A program made the translations under genes and the position numbers. 37,834 nt of DNA from Bacteroidota bacterium. Lineage in GTDB: Bacteria > Bacteroidota > Bacteroidia > Chitinophagales > Chitinophagaceae. Shown one piece after another: positions 31,851-37,834 of this stretch; within the stretch, counting starts at the first letter, position 1, and every line of letters begins with the position of its first letter. The stretch lies in contig JAEZDC010000135.1 in NCBI GenBank assembly GCA_023429825.1, forward strand, positions 1 to 37,834. Reading direction: 5' to 3'. Below the pieces are notes generated by a model. The model was not told the DNA's origin, did not search any database, and was given only the letters and a program-made list of their open reading frames with translations.

Positions 31851-34800
31851 ATGCGGTATGCATTTCTGTTTTTGATATTCTTATTCGTCGCACTTATAGC
31901 CAACAGCCAGGTGGTCACTGATGCAGACTGGCTTAATAAAGTAGCGGCAGGCGAGAAAGCGATGCTTCGAAAATCTTACGATTCTGCTTTGATCTATCTC
32001 CATTCTGCCATCAAAGAAGGAAAAACAAAACAATACCAGCGGGATGAATTATTCAGCCATGCCTACATTATGGCAGGCCATTGTTATCAAAAGAAAAGCG
32101 ACTATATACCGGCACACCAATACTTTATGGATGGATATCAAAATGCTTTGCGATACCAACACAAAACAGAAGAGGGCGATGCATTTACGCACCTGAATCA
32201 GTTACATGCGCAGATCCTGCAGCAGAACATTTCATTCCCATATAAAAAGCCGGAAGCAACTATCAGGGAGCAGGCAGCGTTCGCGATAGAACACATCGAG
32301 ATCAAAGGCGACTCAGTATCGCTCACTGTACGGGGCGGATCGATCGACGGTATTACTGATAGTTCGGGTGTAACCGAAGTATGGTCCCGGTATTCAGGCA
32401 AAAGAGATTTCAATTTCCTGGGTTATGGAAAAGTGATCGACGTTACGGCTAATCGTACAGTAGTGAGCATGCCTGCTGCCAGTGCTCCTATGAAGGACGA
32501 CCTGGTATTTATAGAAGCAGAGGTGCCCATCCATTTAAATAAAACACCTTTCAAGAAATTACTGCTGTATTCGGCTTTTGTAACAGACAACGCAAAGCAA
32601 CGCATCTTAGACAGGCGTTATTATTACTATTATTTTGATAACTGGTCCGATTCGTCTGTGCAAAAGATCCTGCAAAAGAATGTGGATGAGATCGTAGACA
32701 TGTTAGCGGCAGATACGCTCACCGATAAAACCTATGCTACAAGGGCTACTACCGGAATTTTCACTGGTAAGAACATGATGAAAGCGATGGCCGAAACACG
32801 CTTCGAACACATTAATTATTTTGTCAACTTTTTACTTGAGTACCCCGCAAAGTATATTGGCAACGATTATAAGTTCTCAGAGATATATGCAACGTGGATC
32901 ATCAACAATGCACCCCTTACCACCTCCGACGTAAAAGCCGTTTTACTGAAGGCCGGTACTGCAGCGCGGCGACAACTAACCATCAACCTGCAACAGCCCA
33001 TAGTAGATAAAAACCTTGCATATCATTGGCTCAATTCCGCACTCGATAATGCAGGCTATCAAAACCTCAAAGATGCGTTGAACGATGCTTCGCTATTGCA
33101 TCATGCATCCATCATCCCATCGCTGAAAAAATATAAAGGCTGGGGCTATTATATTGACGCGCTCTGCGCAACTAAAAATGATAACAATATTGCAGCGGAT
33201 AGTTTGTATAGATTATCGCTTAGCGCTTTTGTGGATGCAAAGGATAAAGAAGGACAATCATGGGCACACAGTGCATTACAAAACCTGCAGCAGAGCAATA
33301 GAATATCTTTTGCCGTACAGACAGGTCATTTAACACCCTATGATCTTGCTATTAGCCCGGGCAACCGCTTCTTTGCCACAGGCGGCGAAGATTTTTTAGT
33401 GAAGATCTGGGATGCCACGTTGGCCAAAGAAATCAAAACGATTGCTGCACATACAGATGGGATCATCAGCATCAACTATAGCCCAGATGGAAAATACCTT
33501 GTTACATGCAGTTATGATTCTACCATCAAAGTGTGGAACGCTTTCGACTATAGTCTTATTCAAACGATACGAACACTGAAGCCGGAAGGAGTTGTCATCT
33601 TTACCCCCGATAGTAAATCGCTGGTTTCCGGTGGCAGAGATTCACTCATCAAATTCTGGGACCCGATACAGGGAACATTATTAAAAACCTTACCTGCCAG
33701 GCACAAAGGCAGGATCACCGATCTGTCGTTCAACCCTAAGTTGCCAAACCGCCTGGCAAGCACCGGTATAGACAGCCTTGTATTGTTCTGGGATCTTAGT
33801 AAAGGAGATACTACCGCCTGGATCAAGCGGTCTGCACGAATACTGAGTGTGAAGTTCTCGAACGACGGAAAGCTGTTATCATTCGTCGGCACCCACAGGC
33901 TCATCGAAGTATGGGATTATCAAAACTGGAAGTCACTTTTTACCGACAGCGTTGCTACTTTTCTCAATTATAACGGAACTTCGCGATACTATACTGAAGA
34001 TGATTTCTCACCGGATAGCCGTTACATTGTATACGCCACGCCTAACCGCACCATGCGCTTCGTGGACCCCCGTACCTTAAAGCTGAAAGAGTATACTACC
34101 CTGAGAGGCGAATTCCTTAGTGCAGTGTATTACAGTGACGATGGCAATTATCTCATCCAGAAATATCACCAGAACTCCAGCAGGATCGTTGATCTTTCAG
34201 GCTGGACCTTTGCTTCCGATTTTCTCGATATCAAAACCTTGAAACAGTACACCAATCCGCCTGCCTATGTTGAATTCAATAAAGATGCTTCAAAGCTTTT
34301 TATCACCACGACGTATAACAGCTATGTTGACCTGTCGGATGGACAAACAAAATTCCTGTATTATGGCGGACAGGTAGGTCATAATGGTTTCTGGCTGAAT
34401 AACGAAAAGCATTATGCATATGTAAGGGATTCAGGGCTGGCCATACGTATTATCGGGGAAGATAAAGATGCCGCATGGTACGGGTTGCTGAAAAAAGAAA
34501 AAGTGAATGCCGGGGCTTTTGCTTTCAGTGACAGTATCTGTTATATAGGTGGCGATAACGGAACCATTACTGCATGGCTGCGTAACCAGAACAAAGTATT
34601 GTTCTCGCATCATTTCTATCAACCGGAAGAAGCAGGTATACAAAAGATCGTTGCTGACACTGTACGCAAGCGGATATACTTTACCGTGAAGGCAGGGAAA
34701 GCATTTGCTGCCGATGCATTTACCGGTGTGTTGTTAGACAGTATGGATATGCCTAACGGAATGGAGATGGTACTGGGTAAAAAAGCATTGTATATATCAG

Positions 34801-36488
34801 GCGAGAACAGCCATGTATACAAACTGGATCCGCAAACATTTAAGGTCACCGCTAAGTTCAGGTTGCATAAAGATGATATCGGCACGGGTGGCGTTAAACT
34901 TTCACCCGACGAAAAATGGCTGGCCGTTGCAGCAGGAACCAGTCACCTTGTTTTGGCCGACGCTGAAACAGGAGCGATCAAATATTCTTTCAAAGCACAC
35001 GATTTTGCATGGGCCCAACTCACCATCAGCCCGGATGGAAAATTGATCGCTACAGCAGGTTTTGATAATAAGGTGAGCCTATGGGATCTTGCCACCGGTA
35101 CTTTCAAAGGAAGTATCTACACACCCGTAGACCAGGATTTTATCATTACCGACGAAGAAGGCCATTATATGGCGCCGAAGAAATCGCTTGACGGCATCGT
35201 GTTCAGTTATAAAAATGCCTCTTTCAACTACGAACAGTTCGACCTGCAATTCAACAGGCCCGATATCGTGTTGACTAAATACGGCAAGGCAGATCCTGCA
35301 TTGATCGGGTCGTATCACGCCGCGTATCGAAAAAGATTAAAGAGGCAGGGACTAACAGAAGAACAGGTGAAGATAGACGTACATCTCCCGCTGGTGCGCA
35401 TCGTAGACCGCTTTAATGTAAGACCTACTACCTCTTCTCAGAACTTTGAAATATCAGTGGAATGTTATGATTCCAAATACAAATTACAGACACTGCATAT
35501 TGTGGTGAACAACACACCCTTATTCGGTGCGAAGGGAAAGCCGGTAGACCAGGAACAGGCAGTGCTTGAAAAAATAAATATCCCGCTTTCTTATGGTGCC
35601 AATATCATCAAGGTGTATTGCGCCAATGAAAAAGGAGCGGTGTCATTGAAAGAATCGATAGAAATATACTGTGCTGCTAAAATAAAAGAGACCAAAACCT
35701 ACTTTATCGGCATCGGCGTTTCGCAGTACAAAGATTCTGCAATGAACCTGCAGTATGCAGCAAAAGATATCAGGGACCTCGCATCCACTTTTGTAAAGGT
35801 GTACGATAAAACGATCGTAGACACGCTTCTTGATAAAAACGTAACCAAAGAGAATATCTTCAAACTAAAACAAAAACTCGCGGGGCTTTCAGTGAACGAT
35901 AAAGTGATACTGGCAGTCACCGGTCATGGATTGCTGAGTGACAGCCTGGATTTTTATTACGCTACGCACGATGTGAACTTCAGCAAGCCTACAGAGCGGG
36001 GATTGAAATATGAAGAACTGGAAAACCTGCTGAACGACATCCCTTGCCGCCAAAAATTATTGCTCATCGATGCCTGCCATTCCGGTGCGCTCGATAAAGA
36101 CGAACTGTTGCAGAAAAATATCCTTCAAAAAGGAAATGTAAAGGCTACCAACGCCCGAAGTGCTGTTCGGGTGAAGAAGAACAAGATCAAGCTCAATAAC
36201 ACGTTTGACCTGATGCAAAATCAATTTGCCGATCTGTCAGCCGGTAATGGTACAGTGGTGATCTCTGCAGCAGGCGGGTTGGAGTATGCATTTGAATCGC
36301 CCAAATGGAATAACGGCGTATTTACCTACAGTGTAAGAAAAGCCATCGAAGAAGATTACAGGGGAAGAGCCCTCACCGTACAACAGTTGCAGTCGTTCGT
36401 GAGCGAGATGGTATACACCTTAACCAATGGACAGCAAAAGCCCACATCCAGGAAAGAAAGCCTGGATTATGATTGGAGGATAAAGTAA
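31851..36488 (+). CDS. Exported TPR/WD40/caspase-like protein
   Basis: This 1545-residue protein has, in order: a signal peptide (MRYAFLFLIFLFVALIANS); TPR-like helices (about 25-120); a region of unknown type (about 120-485); WD40-type propeller repeats (about 488-1100, for example ISPGNRFFATGGEDFLVKIW, YSPDGKYLVTCSYDSTIKVW and ISPDGKLIATAGFDNKVSLW); an Ig-like strand domain (about 1175-1278); and a C14 caspase-like domain (about 1280-1545). The catalytic dyad is intact, His1359 in VTGHGLL and Cys1409 in LLIDACHSGA. The FDLMQNQFADLSAGNGTVVI and SAAGG segments are typical of bacterial caspase homologues. Most prokaryotic caspase-like proteins lack export signals; this one should act in the periplasm or on the surface. 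Its cleavage target is unknown. It carries no type IX sorting domain. Confidence 0.88.
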   Translation: MRYAFLFLIFLFVALIANSQVVTDADWLNKVAAGEKAMLRKSYDSALIYLHSAIKEGKTKQYQRDELFSHAYIMAGHCYQKKSDYIPAHQYFMDGYQNALRYQHKTEEGDAFTHLNQLHAQILQQNISFPYKKPEATIREQAAFAIEHIEIKGDSVSLTVRGGSIDGITDSSGVTEVWSRYSGKRDFNFLGYGKVIDVTANRTVVSMPAASAPMKDDLVFIEAEVPIHLNKTPFKKLLLYSAFVTDNAKQRILDRRYYYYYFDNWSDSSVQKILQKNVDEIVDMLAADTLTDKTYATRATTGIFTGKNMMKAMAETRFEHINYFVNFLLEYPAKYIGNDYKFSEIYATWIINNAPLTTSDVKAVLLKAGTAARRQLTINLQQPIVDKNLAYHWLNSALDNAGYQNLKDALNDASLLHHASIIPSLKKYKGWGYYIDALCATKNDNNIAADSLYRLSLSAFVDAKDKEGQSWAHSALQNLQQSNRISFAVQTGHLTPYDLAISPGNRFFATGGEDFLVKIWDATLAKEIKTIAAHTDGIISINYSPDGKYLVTCSYDSTIKVWNAFDYSLIQTIRTLKPEGVVIFTPDSKSLVSGGRDSLIKFWDPIQGTLLKTLPARHKGRITDLSFNPKLPNRLASTGIDSLVLFWDLSKGDTTAWIKRSARILSVKFSNDGKLLSFVGTHRLIEVWDYQNWKSLFTDSVATFLNYNGTSRYYTEDDFSPDSRYIVYATPNRTMRFVDPRTLKLKEYTTLRGEFLSAVYYSDDGNYLIQKYHQNSSRIVDLSGWTFASDFLDIKTLKQYTNPPAYVEFNKDASKLFITTTYNSYVDLSDGQTKFLYYGGQVGHNGFWLNNEKHYAYVRDSGLAIRIIGEDKDAAWYGLLKKEKVNAGAFAFSDSICYIGGDNGTITAWLRNQNKVLFSHHFYQPEEAGIQKIVADTVRKRIYFTVKAGKAFAADAFTGVLLDSMDMPNGMEMVLGKKALYISGENSHVYKLDPQTFKVTAKFRLHKDDIGTGGVKLSPDEKWLAVAAGTSHLVLADAETGAIKYSFKAHDFAWAQLTISPDGKLIATAGFDNKVSLWDLATGTFKGSIYTPVDQDFIITDEEGHYMAPKKSLDGIVFSYKNASFNYEQFDLQFNRPDIVLTKYGKADPALIGSYHAAYRKRLKRQGLTEEQVKIDVHLPLVRIVDRFNVRPTTSSQNFEISVECYDSKYKLQTLHIVVNNTPLFGAKGKPVDQEQAVLEKINIPLSYGANIIKVYCANEKGAVSLKESIEIYCAAKIKETKTYFIGIGVSQYKDSAMNLQYAAKDIRDLASTFVKVYDKTIVDTLLDKNVTKENIFKLKQKLAGLSVNDKVILAVTGHGLLSDSLDFYYATHDVNFSKPTERGLKYEELENLLNDIPCRQKLLLIDACHSGALDKDELLQKNILQKGNVKATNARSAVRVKKNKIKLNNTFDLMQNQFADLSAGNGTVVISAAGGLEYAFESPKWNNGVFTYSVRKAIEEDYRGRALTVQQLQSFVSEMVYTLTNGQQKPTSRKESLDYDWRIK

Positions 36489-36623
36489 ATAGAACACATG
36501 TAATGAAGCATGAAGCTGTCTGTCTTCGTCGACGGATAGATTAAAAACAAAGAATTAGTAAAAGAATAGCAAGAGCATGTAGTAGGAAAGACCTAAGCAT
36601 GATGTTGAAACGTGCAAACCCTT

Positions 36624-36697
36624 CTCATGCACTCCTCATGCACTATCCATGCCTTTGATAGGGCTTTGATATGGCTTTGATAGGGCTTTGGCAGGGA
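36624..36697 (+). repeat. 11-bp tandem repeat array
   Basis: The clearest units are GCTTTGATAGG variants, with TTTG at 36654, 36665, 36676 and 36687, exactly 11 bp apart. The preceding units CTCATGCACTC, CTCATGCACTA and TCCATGCCTTT continue the same 11-bp phase, giving nearly seven units of two related types. The unit is close to one helical turn of DNA. Confidence 0.8.
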
Positions 36698-36784
36698 GGA
36701 AGGAGGCCTGTCTCCTGCGGTTTAATGGTCATTGCCGGGCATGCGCATTACATTTTTGATTAATAAGAAAAATACAATAAGGCG

Positions 36785-36828
36785 ATTGTTGAAACAACAG
36801 TATTAATACTGTTTTTTACTTCAACAAT
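36785..36828. repeat. Nested inverted repeat upstream of hsdR
   Basis: A perfect 18-bp palindrome, AACAGTATTAATACTGTT (36796-36813), is enclosed by a second inverted pair, ATTGTTGAA (36785-36793) and TTCAACAAT (36820-36828). A T-run follows the inner palindrome, so it could be a weak terminator, but its position 54 bp before hsdR also suits an operator. Confidence 0.7.
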
Positions 36829-36881
36829 TTTTCCGTAATTGCCGTAGTTCGTATTCGTGAAAACTAACCGCTTTTAAACTG

Positions 36882-37834
36882 ATGGCCCCTAACCAGAATC
36901 CTGAACAGCTCGCAAGAGACCAGATAGACGCCATGCTCATTGCATCGGGTTGGGTAATCCAGTCAAAGAACTCCGTCAATCTTAAAGCAAATCAAGGTGT
37001 AGCGGTAAGAGAATATCAAACGGATATTGGCCCTGCAGATTATGTACTGTTTGTTGATGCGAAGCCCGTGGGTGTGATCGAAGCAAAGCGGGCAGAAGAA
37101 GGCGTAAGGCTGTCGGTACATGAAGAGCAAACAGAAGGTTATGCCAGTGCCAAACTCAAGTATTGCAGTAACAGCGAGCCGCTTCCCTTTGTATATGAAA
37201 GCACCGGTGACATAACAAGGTTTGCTGACCTGCGTGATCTTAAGCCGAGGTTCAGACCGGTATTTTCTTTTCACCGTCCCGATACATTCGCTGAATATCT
37301 TAAGCAAGGCACTTCATTAAGAGCAAGACTGCACGATATTCCTGTACTGCCCACTGAGGGCTTAAGAGACTGCCAAATAAAGGCGATCAACAATCTTGAA
37401 GCTTCTTTCAAACAGGCAAAGCCTAAGGCGCTCATACAGATGGCTACGGGTAGCGGTAAAACATTTACGGCTATCACATTCATTTATCGTTTGCTGAAGT
37501 ATGCAAAAGCAAAACGTGTGTTATTCCTCGTTGATACAAAAAACTTAGGTGAACAGGCAGAACAGGAGTTCATGAGCTATGTGCCGAATGATGACAACCG
37601 CAAGTTCACAGAGCTGTATGGCGTAACAAGACTACGCAGCAGTTTTGTGCCACAGGATAACCAGGTGTATATCTCCACCATACAAAGAATGTATTCCATA
37701 CTACAGGATAAAGAACTGGATGAATCTGCAGAAGAAGCCAATCCCAACGAATTCCAGCATAAAGAACCTGCACCTGTTGTTTACAATGAAAAGATACCGA
37801 TCGAGTTCTTCGACTTTATTGTAATAGACGAGTG
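36882..37834 (+). CDS. hsdR: Type I restriction enzyme R subunit, N-terminal part (runs off right edge)
   Basis: The first 317 residues of a type I restriction endonuclease R subunit are present. The N-terminal PD-(D/E)xK nuclease domain shows Asp53 in GPADYVLF and the EAK motif at Glu67 to Lys69 (VIEAKR). The helicase/translocase part has LRDCQIKAI (Gln165), Walker A MATGSGKT (187-194) and motif II at the window edge (FDFIVIDE followed by an incomplete codon), where DEC or DEx with His is expected. HsdR drives ATP-dependent translocation and cleavage of unmodified DNA together with HsdM and HsdS, which should lie to the right. The gene is intact as far as seen. Confidence 0.93.
   Translation, partial: MAPNQNPEQLARDQIDAMLIASGWVIQSKNSVNLKANQGVAVREYQTDIGPADYVLFVDAKPVGVIEAKRAEEGVRLSVHEEQTEGYASAKLKYCSNSEPLPFVYESTGDITRFADLRDLKPRFRPVFSFHRPDTFAEYLKQGTSLRARLHDIPVLPTEGLRDCQIKAINNLEASFKQAKPKALIQMATGSGKTFTAITFIYRLLKYAKAKRVLFLVDTKNLGEQAEQEFMSYVPNDDNRKFTELYGVTRLRSSFVPQDNQVYISTIQRMYSILQDKELDESAEEANPNEFQHKEPAPVVYNEKIPIEFFDFIVIDE

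Larger units (their letters stand above)
36489..36881. other. 393-bp intergenic region before hsdR
   Basis: No convincing gene is present. The stretch contains an 11-bp tandem array (36624-36697) and a nested palindrome (36785-36828), listed separately. No exact TAnnTTTG promoter is seen before hsdR, and no terminator follows the caspase gene unless the palindrome serves as one. Confidence 0.5.

Noticed and set aside
36624..36697. Tandem array considered as a CRISPR
   Set aside because: Units are 11 bp with no spacers and no cas genes are present.

Overview
The window looks like chromosomal DNA of a Bacteroidota bacterium, most likely in or near the family Chitinophagaceae. Three things point there. 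A type IX secretion sorting domain and a TonB-dependent receptor are encoded. Several genes are preceded by exact copies of the Bacteroidota promoter element TAnnTTTG, in the best cases with TTG or TTTG 18-20 bp upstream. The housekeeping set (mitochondrial-type aconitase, LuxC-like acyl-CoA reductase beside a ferredoxin, a DUF4954 protein, small T/D-rich lipoproteins) is typical of the group. The assignment is by recognition, not by a database search.

Layout. 1-486: start of an aconitase gene, reading off the left edge. 629-2860: a small PspC-domain protein and two tandem AraC-type regulators that are paralogues. 2863-4265: acyl-CoA reductase and a 2[4Fe-4S] ferredoxin, divergently transcribed. 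4377-7115: a probable four-gene operon of D-Ala-D-Ala ligase, PASTA protein, rhodanese and an internally duplicated lipoprotein. 7118-9662: a TonB-dependent receptor behind a TPP riboswitch, so very probably a thiamine-class outer-membrane importer. 9729-13382: a GIN-domain (DUF2807) secreted protein, an initiator tRNA-fMet with a textbook promoter and terminator, the GTPases Era and Der, and a tiny lipoprotein. 13385-17552: DUF4954 protein and GlmS. 17633-23982: GNAT acetyltransferase, acyl-CoA dehydrogenase, lipoprotein, YggS, exported amidohydrolase and exported M28 peptidase. 24111-27044: a large beta-helix protein with a type IX sorting signal.

The right third is more accessory in character. 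27311-29972 holds an unusual ABC ATPase (helical N-terminal extension, Gln in place of the H-loop His) followed by a polytopic membrane protein. 30010-31476 and 31851-36488 are divergent genes for an exported propeller-like protein and an exported 1545-residue TPR/WD40/caspase-like protein with an intact His/Cys dyad. 36882 to the right edge is the start of a type I restriction HsdR gene. The exported WD40-caspase and its divergent partner are the best candidate here for a poorly described system.

Non-coding points of note: a repeat family with three copies, two of them inverted around era; an 11-bp tandem array and a nested palindrome between the caspase and hsdR genes; and an 8-nt complementarity between the TPP aptamer and its own leader.
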